Shown in pieces: positions 25,212 to 33,443 of a stretch of DNA of 34,160 bases. This DNA is from an uncultured SAR116 cluster alpha proteobacterium. GTDB lineage: Bacteria; Pseudomonadota; Alphaproteobacteria; Puniceispirillales; Marisalimonadaceae. A program made the translations under genes and the position numbers. The stretch's first letter is position 1. Each line of letters starts with the position of its first letter. The notes under the pieces are model-generated. The model saw only the letters and a program-made list of their open reading frames with translations, did no database searches and had not been told where the DNA came from. Location: positions 1 to 34,160 of the forward strand of contig CACNFD010000019.1 of the NCBI GenBank assembly GCA_902619615.1, given 5' to 3'.

Positions 25212-26036
25212 TTACCTTTTCATTGTTCCCTTGTCCCAAGAAGCGTAGTCAGGTGAACCTTCAACAATAATGTCTCCTTTGTATCCAAATTCAACCATAT
25301 GTACTGTAACACTGGGTTCATTATATATAATTACTGAATATGATTCGGGTAAATATGAAGCAGATAAAAGGTATTTTTCAGAAAAGTTTGGATATCCAGC
25401 ATGATTAGTTCCTCTCGGAGCACTAACTGGGATCCCACAAAATGAACCAGATAATGGCATATGACAATGACCAAAAAATATGTGTTTAACTTTTTCTTTA
25501 TATTTTCTTAAAACTTGTTCTAAATATGTTGTGTCTAATAACATTATTTTGTCTGTCGGAATAATATAGGTAGGTATTGGGTTATGATGCATAAAAATGA
25601 AACATTGATTTTCTAAATCATTTAAAGTTTTATCAAGCCAATCAGCTCTTTTTTTACAAAAAAAACCTGCATGAGTTTCTGGACCCCAAGTATCTAGAAA
25701 AATTCCATTGCCCTCAGAAAAACTTTTATGGTATTGAACAAAGCCTTCATCGTTGACAAAATTTGGGAAAATTTTTGAAAAAATTTCTCTATCATCGTGA
25801 TTACCAATACAGAGGTAAGTTGGAACTGTTAACTTAGATATTTTTTCTTTCAAAAACTCATAATCCGCTTTTTCTCCCCAGTCAGATAAATCTCCTGAGA
25901 TTATTAATGCTTCAATATCGTTATGATTTTTGAATGCATCATTCAATGCAAGTTCAAAATTTAAAATTGGATCTCGACCTAAAATAGTTTTACCTGGACT
26001 AGTCAAATGGATATCTGTTAATTGTAATATTTTCAA
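25212..26036 (-). CDS. GpdQ-type glycerophosphodiesterase (class III phosphodiesterase)
   Basis: A 274-residue binuclear metallophosphoesterase. The ligand set is complete and placed almost exactly as in GpdQ: Asp8 and His10 (TDIH), Asp49 (SGDLSD), Asn79-His80 (IGNHDD), a histidine in MHHNP (150/151), and His190/His192 (GHCH). GpdQ hydrolyses glycerophosphodiesters, and homologues also accept phosphonate monoesters and cyclic nucleotides. There is no signal peptide, so it would act on imported substrate in the cytoplasm. It lies 15 bases after the PHP-domain gene and 134 before the ATPase gene of the importer. This supports uptake followed by cleavage of phosphodiesters. A 3',5'-cAMP phosphodiesterase is the alternative. 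Confidence 0.8.
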   Translation of the reverse strand: MKILQLTDIHLTSPGKTILGRDPILNFELALNDAFKNHNDIEALIISGDLSDWGEKADYEFLKEKISKLTVPTYLCIGNHDDREIFSKIFPNFVNDEGFVQYHKSFSEGNGIFLDTWGPETHAGFFCKKRADWLDKTLNDLENQCFIFMHHNPIPTYIIPTDKIMLLDTTYLEQVLRKYKEKVKHIFFGHCHMPLSGSFCGIPVSAPRGTNHAGYPNFSEKYLLSASYLPESYSVIIYNEPSVTVHMVEFGYKGDIIVEGSPDYASWDKGTMKR

Positions 26037-26051
26037 TTTCTTCTCCCGTAA

Positions 26052-26972
26052 TTAATAAATTTCATCTAACCAATAAGGATTAGACCAAGCATATTTTCCA
26101 TACTCGTTTAATACTGTTACTCTAAAAAAACTTGTATCAAGCTTATTTAAATCAAATTTGGCACTTGTAATGTTGTAACCATTTTTGGAAAGGCAGGTAT
26201 TAGAGGAGCCTGAAATCATTATGTGTGAAGCTGGACTACATTGTATTAAGAGTTCATTATCATCAAGTTCTATATTATGTATTGCTATCCCTGTAGAAGA
26301 GTAATAGTTGCCATTTTTAAGAGAATATAAAATATTTTGTATAGACAGGTTTTTGCATTTTACGAATACCCAACCTCCTAAAGCATCTTCTTTATGAAAA
26401 TGCGAATCGTCAGATGCAGTTAGTAAAATTTTTTTATTATTATTTAGTAGGAAGTCAGCTGTAGCTATTCCACTACCTCTATTTGAGCTAATTGTTGCGG
26501 CGTGATTATAGATTTCAACTGCGTGAGCATTACTTACTTTAATGGCCTCATCAGACGATAATGAATACCACTCTGGATGAGCTATTGTTACAAATGCTCC
26601 AGTCTCTATGATTCTATTAAGTAGTTCATCTACTGTTTCATTATCAGATGCAATTTTGAAATCTAAAGGCAAACCGTTAGCAACAAGATGCCACAAGCCA
26701 GCTCTTTCGTACTTTTTTCCTTTTACATGAATTTCAGCACTTGGAATTGTAATAAAATCTTTAAAATTAAAATCAGAAACATCATTTACACTTTCTGCAG
26801 CAAATCTCTTTTCATGCCATAAATGATCAGAAAGACATGTAAAATCATAGCCATATGATTTGTAAAACTCAATCACAGTTTTTGGTTTAAGCAGTCCGTC
26901 AGAGTAATCGCTATGTCCATGCAAATTGCCTTTGTAAAATTTTCCAGATTTGTCAAATGGTTTTAATTTCAT
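26052..26972 (-). CDS. PHP-domain phosphoesterase (CehA/McbA-like)
   Basis: A 306-residue cytoplasmic protein. The PHP motifs are in order: HGHSDYSDG (19-27), LSDH, SAEIH (about 78-82), IAHPEWYS and ASDDSHFHKED, supplying a polynuclear metal site. The C-terminal 80 residues are beta-rich, as in the CehA/McbA group. PHP enzymes hydrolyse phosphomonoesters and diesters; one, from Eggerthella lenta, opens the ribose 1,2-cyclic phosphate 5-phosphate made by C-P lyase. As no phnP is in the window, this gene could do that step, or could act after GpdQ on phosphodiesters. It lies 81 bases after the small periplasmic-protein gene. Confidence 0.75.
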   Translation of the reverse strand: MKLKPFDKSGKFYKGNLHGHSDYSDGLLKPKTVIEFYKSYGYDFTCLSDHLWHEKRFAAESVNDVSDFNFKDFITIPSAEIHVKGKKYERAGLWHLVANGLPLDFKIASDNETVDELLNRIIETGAFVTIAHPEWYSLSSDEAIKVSNAHAVEIYNHAATISSNRGSGIATADFLLNNNKKILLTASDDSHFHKEDALGGWVFVKCKNLSIQNILYSLKNGNYYSSTGIAIHNIELDDNELLIQCSPASHIMISGSSNTCLSKNGYNITSAKFDLNKLDTSFFRVTVLNEYGKYAWSNPYWLDEIY

Positions 26973-27053
26973 ACTATCCCCTTTTTTAGAGGATCATTAC
27001 GAAATAATTTTTCATTTTTTTAACAAATATTTTAATAAAAAATTAAATTTCAA

Positions 27054-27518
27054 TTACCAGAATTTCCACCATGGCTTATCATTTATACCATTAGAAGAGT
27101 TTGTATCTTTTAGAGGTTCGATATCTTTTTTAACAGTTTCTAATCCACCTGTACCAGTTTGGCCAAATTTTTCCGAGGCAGCTTTTTTTGCGATTTCGTA
27201 TGCTTCTGTTAATTTTACTTTAGCTTCCTCAGGTTTTTTTTGTGCACACATTTCAAAACCTTCAAACAGCATTTTTTCGACTGTATCAGCGTCAGATTTA
27301 TCTATTCTAGGTAACTCTAATCTTATTCTGGCTCTTAACATAAGAAGGTTAACATCATCACACTTATCTATAAGTTTTTGAAAAATTTCTTCTGTATTAA
27401 TTAATGTTCCAGCTTCCTGAGAAGACACCGCATTGCTTATATTTTTTGTATCTTTGCTTTGAGCTTGAACAAGTAACGGGTAAATTAAAAAAACTATTAT
27501 TAAAATATATCTATTCAT
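27054..27518 (-). CDS. Small exported protein in the phosphonate-importer operon, function unknown
   Basis: A 154-residue protein with a clear signal peptide (residues 1-19, ILIIVFLIYPLLVQA, cut near AQA/SQ). The mature part is mostly helical and acidic, with two cysteines (Cys53 in DKCDD and Cys91 in EMCAQ). A KWAW-like tail ends the protein (PWWKFW). I do not recognise the family. It starts 10 bases after the phnE1 stop, so it is almost certainly made together with the PhnCDE importer. Possible roles are assisting PhnD or the large periplasmic domain of PhnE1. Confidence 0.65.
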   Translation of the reverse strand: MNRYILIIVFLIYPLLVQAQSKDTKNISNAVSSQEAGTLINTEEIFQKLIDKCDDVNLLMLRARIRLELPRIDKSDADTVEKMLFEGFEMCAQKKPEEAKVKLTEAYEIAKKAASEKFGQTGTGGLETVKKDIEPLKDTNSSNGINDKPWWKFW

Positions 27519-27528
27519 AGTAACTCCT

Positions 27529-28887
27529 TTATTTCTTATCCTCTATACCAATTAATAATCTTCTTAGTTTGGCTGACATAGTATCAATGCACATTACAGC
27601 AATTAAAACTAGAATTGCCATGTAAGCAACGTTTTCAAAATCATTTCCAGTCATTAATGCCCCAAGGAAATGTAAGCCTATACCTCCAGCACCCATTGCC
27701 CCAATAATTACGGCAGCTCTTGTGTTAGACTCTAGGTAATATAAACTTTGTGAAATGAAAATTGGTAGTATTTGTGGAATGATACCAAATCTATGTTGAA
27801 GAACTTTATTTGCACCAGTTGACTGGATACCTTCTTTATCTTTTTTATCAGTATTTTCTATAGCTTCAGACATTAATTTACCAAGAGTACCTGTGTCTGT
27901 AAATGCGATTGCAAAAATTCCAGTAAAAAGTCCAGGACCGAAAGCTCTAAGGAATATTAAACTCCAAATTAACATATCTATTCCGCGAAGCATGTCGAAG
28001 AGTCTTCTCAGAAAAAACCTTATTGAGGAAAGTGGAGTAACATTGTAAGCAGCAAGAAAAGCTAGTGGAAGACCAACCATTGAGGCAATTAATGTTCCAA
28101 GAATGGCCATTAATAATGTTTCAACCATAGCAAACAAAACGGTGTTGTGGTGCCAAATTTCATTTTCTAAAAATTCATTTACAACAAGATTAAAATTTGA
28201 AATTTTTGGATCTACTCTGTCTTCATTAAACATAAGTGATATAGCGTCAAGAAATCCCTTTCCAACAAGAGGGCTATCGAAATCAAACCAAAAATATTTC
28301 CATCCTAACTCGTATCTATGAACTTCGACTTTTGATCCATATACCTGAAGCCTTTCATATAAAGAAGGTCTCACTTCAACTTTATTTTCTGTTGCACGCA
28401 TCCAACTTGGCAACATACTTTCCTTTCCAACATACCCATCAACATAAGGTTTACCATTTTTATTAAGCTTAAAAATGAATGGTTCATTGATATTAGGAAA
28501 ATTTCTCATTTCCACTCTATTAGGAAAGAAAACAAACTGACCACCATTATCAAAGTTAACAATTGTAGATTGATTATTTTTATTTCTAATAAGCCAAGTG
28601 GGATCATCTTTATAAACGTGCCTGTGACCACCCTCAAATCTTACGTCAATTTTCTGAGTATCTTTCCAATTCATTTTTATATGGTCTTTGTGAGCGTAAA
28701 TATCTAACATAAACATAGACGCTCGATCTTTATTCCACTTTTTAGCTAAGTTAGGTAGATCAAAGTGTAATATTGACCCAATTAAATAAACCAGAAACAC
28801 AAATCCAGTTATAATAAGAATTCTAATATGTTTTTTATGTTTTAGATCAACTGCATCAATAACATTTTGATTTAATACTTGCTCCAT
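27529..28887 (-). CDS. phnE: Phosphonate ABC importer permease PhnE1 with large periplasmic domain
   Basis: A 452-residue permease. The first helix is at about 21-43, then a hydrophilic domain of roughly 180 residues (45-225), then the usual PhnE membrane part. The EAA loop is EAIENTDKKDKEGIQSTGANKVLQHRFGIIPQ, followed by GAMGAGGIGLHFLG. The long form occurs as the second PhnE of alphaproteobacterial phosphonate importers. The start overlaps the phnE2 stop by one base (TAATG). Confidence 0.9.
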   Translation of the reverse strand: MEQVLNQNVIDAVDLKHKKHIRILIITGFVFLVYLIGSILHFDLPNLAKKWNKDRASMFMLDIYAHKDHIKMNWKDTQKIDVRFEGGHRHVYKDDPTWLIRNKNNQSTIVNFDNGGQFVFFPNRVEMRNFPNINEPFIFKLNKNGKPYVDGYVGKESMLPSWMRATENKVEVRPSLYERLQVYGSKVEVHRYELGWKYFWFDFDSPLVGKGFLDAISLMFNEDRVDPKISNFNLVVNEFLENEIWHHNTVLFAMVETLLMAILGTLIASMVGLPLAFLAAYNVTPLSSIRFFLRRLFDMLRGIDMLIWSLIFLRAFGPGLFTGIFAIAFTDTGTLGKLMSEAIENTDKKDKEGIQSTGANKVLQHRFGIIPQILPIFISQSLYYLESNTRAAVIIGAMGAGGIGLHFLGALMTGNDFENVAYMAILVLIAVMCIDTMSAKLRRLLIGIEDKK

Positions 28888-29741
28888 TACTTATTGTCTC
28901 CAATTAATCTACCCCTAAGAAATCTGGAGAAATAATCTAAGGAAATTATAGTTATAACTAATAAAAACATAATAGCTATAATTTCGTCTCCATATCTAAA
29001 CTGAATTACAGCAGACAATGCTTCTCCAATACCTCCAGCACCTACAAAACCAAGGATGGTTGACGCTCTTACATTAATTTCTAACCTCAGAAGGGTGTAT
29101 GAGATAAATAAAGGTACTACTTGCGGAATAACTGCAAATCTAACTCGTTGCCACCAACTTGCTCCACAAGATTGTAATCCTTCAATTGGTTTGTTATCAG
29201 CATTTTCAATAGCTTCAGAGAATAATTTTCCTAGAGCTCCAGCAGTATGAATTACTATTGCAATAACTGCAGGTAATTCTGATTTTCCCATCAGATACAA
29301 AAATATCATAGCAATAACCAACTCAGGGAATGATCTCAGAATATCCATGGTTCTTCTAGATAAAGTAACTATATATTGGTTTTTAATTAAATTTTTACTT
29401 GCAAACAGGCTCAAGAGAAGAGCAAAAATTGCCCCGAATAGTGTTGAAAAAAAAGCCATATTTATTGTTGATATTAAATCTGGAAGATATTTGAATACAT
29501 ATGCATACCATCTCCAACCAGACTCAAATGCTTCTTTGAAGAGATCAACAGGGTAGTCAAAAAATTTACTCAATCCCCTTTGAAAGCTTCCAGCATTATT
29601 TTCTTCTGCTATTGTAAGTCCACTGGAAAGAAGAAATAAAATAGCCAAAATGCTTATGAAAGAATAAATTAGTCTTTTAAAAGCCATGGCTTTTAGGTTT
29701 TTCTCAATTGTCTCAAAACCTAAAATATTGTCTGAATACAT
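28887..29741 (-). CDS. phnE: Phosphonate ABC importer permease PhnE2
   Basis: A 284-residue permease of the usual PhnE length, with an N-terminal helix (about 23-45), five further helices, the EAA loop EAIENADNKPIEGLQSCGASWWQRVRFAVIPQ and the family end FVGAGGIGEALSAVIQFRYGDEI. It pairs with PhnE1 to form a heterodimeric channel energised by PhnC. It lies 86 bases after phnD, across an intergenic stem-loop. Confidence 0.93.
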   Translation of the reverse strand: MYSDNILGFETIEKNLKAMAFKRLIYSFISILAILFLLSSGLTIAEENNAGSFQRGLSKFFDYPVDLFKEAFESGWRWYAYVFKYLPDLISTINMAFFSTLFGAIFALLLSLFASKNLIKNQYIVTLSRRTMDILRSFPELVIAMIFLYLMGKSELPAVIAIVIHTAGALGKLFSEAIENADNKPIEGLQSCGASWWQRVRFAVIPQVVPLFISYTLLRLEINVRASTILGFVGAGGIGEALSAVIQFRYGDEIIAIMFLLVITIISLDYFSRFLRGRLIGDNK

Positions 29742-29785
29742 TATATTTCCAACTATAATATTATTATTGATTGAGTTAATAAAGT

Positions 29786-29818
29786 ATGCAAAAGACAGCT
29801 AAACACTGTCTTTTGCAT
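29786..29818 (-). promoter_or_regulatory. Stem-loop between phnD and the phnE genes
   Basis: A perfect 13-bp stem (ATGCAAAAGACAG / CTGTCTTTTGCAT) with a 7-base loop, 9 bases after the phnD stop. No T-run follows, so readthrough is likely. Such stem-loops after binding-protein genes protect the upstream mRNA or reduce transcription into permease genes. Confidence 0.65.
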
Positions 29819-29827
29819 GAAAGTTAA

Positions 29828-30787
29828 TTAGCCTTTTTTCTTCTTGGCTTCTAATTTTGCTTTTCTAGCTTTTACGATCACTTCGTAGAAACTATGATCA
29901 ACTGGAACCCAAGCTTTTACAATACCATTTGCAACATCTTCACTGCATTTTGGATCATTTTTGTGTATCCATTGCTTCATTCCAACCATAACGTCTCTAG
30001 CTTCTTGTGGTAATTTCTTTGGCATTACAATTGGGCCATTAGGAATTAACTTTGATGACCAAACCTGAACAAGGTCATCCATATTTAAGATACCTTTATC
30101 AACCATTTTTCTTAAATTACCAGATGAGTATCCTTCTTCCCATTTACCAACACCAGATACCCATGTAACACCTGCATCAACGTCACCATTTAAAACAGCT
30201 AATACGTTGTTTTCATGACCACCAGAAAATTGTGTCTTTGAGAAGTAAGTATCAATATTAACGTTATATAATTCTGGTAATTCAATAGATGGAATTAAAT
30301 ATCCAGAAGTAGAATTAGGATCAGCAAAACCTAATTTTTTTCCTTTAAGGTCATCTAGGGATTTTATACCAGAATCTTTTCTCGCTACCATTACAGAATA
30401 ATAACCAGTGTCACCAGTAGGTTGCATTCTAGTTAAAATTGGCACAACGGCATTTGGATCTTGTAGATAAACTCCAGCATAACCAGAAGAACCAAACCAA
30501 GTGTAATCAAGGTTACCACCAAGCATTGATTCCATGGTTCCAGCATAGTCCTTAAAGGTAAACATTTTAGCTGGGACATTATATGCTTTTTCAACATAAT
30601 CTTTTAGGCATCCATTTCGTGCAATGATATCCTGGGATGCTTCATCTCCAAGAAATCCAATTCTGAATTCAGGCTGAAACTTACTAAGATCCATTTTGGG
30701 TCCATCATATTTTTTGTCTGCATTAGCTGCAGAAACCATTAAAAAAGCGGTCACTACAGCTAAAAAACTATATAATTTTTTTAACAT
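29828..30787 (-). CDS. phnD: Phosphonate ABC importer binding protein PhnD
   Basis: A 319-residue periplasmic binding protein with signal peptide 1-23 (LAVVTAFLMVSAANA). Family blocks: FRIGFLGDEASQDIIARNGCLKDYVEKAYNVPA, then YAGTMESMLGGNLDYTWFGSSGY, KGKKLGFADPNSTSGYLIPS and GDVDAGVTWVSGVG. It binds alkyl- or aminoalkylphosphonates for PhnE1/E2. GGAG 8 bases before the ATG supports the start. It is 47 bases after phnC. Confidence 0.95.
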   Translation of the reverse strand: MLKKLYSFLAVVTAFLMVSAANADKKYDGPKMDLSKFQPEFRIGFLGDEASQDIIARNGCLKDYVEKAYNVPAKMFTFKDYAGTMESMLGGNLDYTWFGSSGYAGVYLQDPNAVVPILTRMQPTGDTGYYSVMVARKDSGIKSLDDLKGKKLGFADPNSTSGYLIPSIELPELYNVNIDTYFSKTQFSGGHENNVLAVLNGDVDAGVTWVSGVGKWEEGYSSGNLRKMVDKGILNMDDLVQVWSSKLIPNGPIVMPKKLPQEARDVMVGMKQWIHKNDPKCSEDVANGIVKAWVPVDHSFYEVIVKARKAKLEAKKKKG

Positions 30788-30834
30788 TTATATTTCTCCA
30801 TTGATTTAAGTTTGGTCTTCTAATTTTCATAAGT

Positions 30835-31638
30835 TCATGCAGTCTTCTTAATATCTGCGCTCTCTAATGAAACTGATGTCATAGTGCCTTCAAAAGCTTC
30901 GTTAGCTTCAGCACCATAAATTTCTCTAGCTTTTTGATTTGTAAGTTTTGATGGTAAATCATCAAACACTATTTCTCCGTTCTGCATACCAATAATACGA
31001 TCACAATACTGCTTTGCAGTATCTAGAGTATGTAGGTTACAAATCACTGTGATATTTTGTTCATCATGAATTTTTCTAAGAGATTCCATAACAAGTCTAG
31101 CATTTAAAGGATCTAATGAAGCTATAGGTTCATCTGCAAGGATTAGTTTAGGGACTTGCATCATAGCTCTACATATTGCAACTCTCTGTTGCTGACCACC
31201 GGAGAGTGTTTCAGCTCTTTGTAGAGCAGTCTGTATCATGCCAAATTTGTCTAGTAAGTTTAATGCGGCATGTCTTTCTTCAGATGTAAAAAGTTTTAGA
31301 CTAGCACGCACAGTAGACATCTCATTTAACTTGCCTAACATAACATTTGTAAGAACGTCCAATCTTGGAACAAGATTAAACTGTTGAAATATCATGGCAC
31401 AATTTTTTTGCCATGCGAGTTTATCCTTTTTCTTCAAATCTAATATACTTTGATCTTGGAAAAGAATTTCACCTGAGGTGGCATCAGTTAGTCTGTTTAT
31501 TGTTCTTAATAATGTAGATTTACCTGCACCTGATCTTCCAATAATTCCAATCATTGAGGAATTTTCAACATTTATTGAAACATTATTAACGGCTTTAACT
31601 TGATCAAAATATTTTGAAACATTAATTATTTTAAGCAT
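30835..31638 (-). CDS. phnC: Phosphonate ABC importer ATPase PhnC
   Basis: 267 residues from the ATG at 31638, chosen over an upstream TTG at 31644 because GGAGA is six bases before the ATG. Walker A GRSGAGKST, PhnC block WQKNCAMIFQQFNLVPRLDVLTNVMLGKL, signature LSGGQQQR, Walker B LILADEP and NLHTLDTAKQYCDRIIG are all present. It energises PhnE1/E2. It heads the minus-strand operon phnC-phnD-phnE2-phnE1-small exported protein, probably continuing into the PHP and GpdQ genes. No clear Pho box is seen upstream. Confidence 0.95.
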   Translation of the reverse strand: MLKIINVSKYFDQVKAVNNVSINVENSSMIGIIGRSGAGKSTLLRTINRLTDATSGEILFQDQSILDLKKKDKLAWQKNCAMIFQQFNLVPRLDVLTNVMLGKLNEMSTVRASLKLFTSEERHAALNLLDKFGMIQTALQRAETLSGGQQQRVAICRAMMQVPKLILADEPIASLDPLNARLVMESLRKIHDEQNITVICNLHTLDTAKQYCDRIIGMQNGEIVFDDLPSKLTNQKAREIYGAEANEAFEGTMTSVSLESADIKKTA

Positions 31639-31834
31639 AAACAATCTCCATGATTCATTTCGTTTTGATCTTCAAATATTTCAGTTTTGTTTAATTTTTA
31701 TTTCTAAATTATTAAACAAAATTTTATTTATTAATTTCAATAGGTTAATGGAAATTAAAAAAATTATTTCAAATTCTAATTTTAAATAAATAATTAAAAA
31801 AAATTTTTTTTTTGAAAATTAGAGAATCATCTTG

Positions 31835-32407
31835 TTAATTTTTCCAATTTAAAACAAAGTTTTTTTGTTCATCTGTATCAATTGATCCTGGTCGATATTT
31901 TCTTATATATTGAACAGCATCTTTTGGGGATATTCCTAATTTAGCCAATAATAATGATGCGATTGTACCGGTTCTACCTAATCCTGCCTTGCAATGTATT
32001 ATAATATTTTTTTCTTTTTTTAAAAATCTTTCTAAATCTGAGAGAAGTAAATTTAACTTCAATAGTGAATTTTTGGTAGGTATATTAAAATCAATGATTG
32101 GAAAATGAAACCAAACGAAATTATTTAATTTAATTTCCTTTATTAAATTATCACATCCAAGTGATTTTAATTCTGATATTTCTAAAAGTGATACAATAAT
32201 ATCAATGTGATGATTTTTTAAAATTTTTAGTGTGTTCTCAATTCTAATCTTTTGGTTATTAGAGTCTAATAGGGTACCAGGACAACCACATAACCCTAAT
32301 TTTCCAAAATTTTGAGAATAATGAAATTTGCTAAAATAAATATCTTTTAATGGTATCCATGTAATTAGATCATCTTTTTGTAATTCATATGTTAAATTAA
32401 CTACCAT
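31835..32407 (-). CDS. CDKN3-like dual-specificity/tyrosine phosphatase
   Basis: A 190-residue cysteine-dependent phosphatase. The P-loop is HCKAGLGRTG, with catalytic Cys129 and Arg135 and a candidate general acid Asp106 in PIIDFNIP. The N-terminal KLGLCGCPGTL stretch is typical of the CDKN3/KAP-like branch. Bacterial members can act on phosphoproteins or small phosphorylated molecules such as inositol or sugar phosphates. It points into the phnC operon, about 195 bases upstream of phnC across a very AT-rich gap, so a shared transcript is possible. A role in phosphonate breakdown is inferred from position only. Confidence 0.75.
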   Translation of the reverse strand: MVVNLTYELQKDDLITWIPLKDIYFSKFHYSQNFGKLGLCGCPGTLLDSNNQKIRIENTLKILKNHHIDIIVSLLEISELKSLGCDNLIKEIKLNNFVWFHFPIIDFNIPTKNSLLKLNLLLSDLERFLKKEKNIIIHCKAGLGRTGTIASLLLAKLGISPKDAVQYIRKYRPGSIDTDEQKNFVLNWKN

Positions 32408-32531
32408 AAAATTAAGTATACAGTTATTGATTACAAAAATATTAAGCTCAATATTACTGAACGGACTCTATTTGCAATCTTATATTGTTTTCTTTTCTTA
32501 AAGGAAAAGCTTAATTTTACTAAGTGTCTCC

Positions 32532-32560
32532 TAATACTCAGATTGTTTGTAGGAGTATTA
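32532..32560. repeat. Short inverted repeat in the gap upstream of the phosphatase gene
   Basis: TAATACTC and GAGTATTA pair around a 13-base spacer; the flanking CCTAATACTCA and TGAGATTAGG are also roughly complementary. AT-rich and without a T-run, so its role is unclear. It lies beside the TauE/SafE pseudogene. Confidence 0.3.
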
Positions 32561-32636
32561 ATATTGAGATTAGGTTAATCATTTCAAACATGGTATCAAT
32601 AATTCTTGCTGAAATCAGAAAGTGCTAGTATTGGGT

Positions 32637-32830
32637 ATCACATATAACCCAAATGAAATTGCCATTGTAGTTGCTTTTACCTTTTTAATTGCTGGCATTA
32701 TAAGATGAATTAAGGTATTGGTCTTTCAACTACGGTTATAACCATCATGACATTTTTTGTTTCACCGTTGCTAGCTTTAGGATTAAATTTAGTGCCAACG
32801 ACTGTGGCAAATATTTGGCAATTTAGTTAG
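32637..32830 (+). pseudogene. Decayed TauE/SafE (TSUP) family permease, N-terminal remnant
   Basis: Two adjoining fragments in different frames read like the start of a TSUP permease: NPNEIAIVVAFTFLIAGIIR (32649-32705, ending at TGA 32706), and GIGLSTTVITIMTFF continuing to LVPTTVANIWQFS (32714-32827, ending at TAG 32828). The family begins with a hydrophobic helix, then GxxGIGxP and LVPxxxxNxWQ, in this order. An in-frame stop and a frameshift separate the two pieces, and nothing of the remaining helices follows. Confidence 0.6.
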
Positions 32831-32913
32831 TCTGATAACCCTAAGAAAATAATAATTAAATATTTTTATTTAATTCTTACAAATTATTTAGAATTTTTTT
32901 TCAAAATTATGAA

Positions 32914-33387
32914 TTAAGGGTTTTTAAAGAAACTAAGTGCTTCAGAAAGTACTCTAAAGTTATTTTTTGATAATAAAATAGCGTTTTTAAAGTAGGAGGC
33001 TGCAATTTCATTATTCCCTAGCTTCACCTCTAATTTTCCTAAATTTAAATTTACAGCTGCTCTTTGACATAGCTCAATGTTCAAGCATTTTAAATAATCA
33101 GCCTTTGCATTCTTATAATCACTAATAAAGAAATATGTATTAGCCCTATTAATTAAACTCTCTACAAGGTAACTGTTAGGTATATCTTTACTTTTAATAT
33201 TAATAGAAAGTAGATTTATAACACCTTGGTAATCTTTTAATAGAAACATTTCTTTAGCTGCTTCTACATTTTGAACAAAATTAATTTTGTTTAATTTACT
33301 AAAATTGTCGTTAGTGGGTAATGCTGCTAAGACTACATAATTAAGACTAATAAATAAACAGATTGAGAAAATAAATTTAAGAATCAT
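32914..33387 (-). CDS. Small exported TPR-like protein
   Basis: A 157-residue protein with a signal peptide (about 1-22) and two to three tetratricopeptide-like helix pairs: NFVQNVEAAKEMFLLKDYQGVINLL, SLINRANTYFFISDYKNAKADYLKCL and NLGKLEVKLGNNEIAASYFKNAILL. It probably acts as a periplasmic adaptor or has a structural role. The C-terminus stops soon after the third repeat, so it is short for the family. The ATG at 33387 is 56 bases past the SixA-like gene, in the same direction. Confidence 0.65.
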   Translation of the reverse strand: MILKFIFSICLFISLNYVVLAALPTNDNFSKLNKINFVQNVEAAKEMFLLKDYQGVINLLSINIKSKDIPNSYLVESLINRANTYFFISDYKNAKADYLKCLNIELCQRAAVNLNLGKLEVKLGNNEIAASYFKNAILLSKNNFRVLSEALSFFKNP

Positions 33388-33443
33388 AAAGTTATCAAAT
33401 TTGTTGCAAATATATTACAATAATATTAAATTTTTATGACAAA

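Noticed and set aside
31640-31834. A long A/T run between phnC and the phosphatase gene as a terminator or gene
   Set aside because: Self-complementary A/T tracts only; no G/C stem and no reading frame, so not called.
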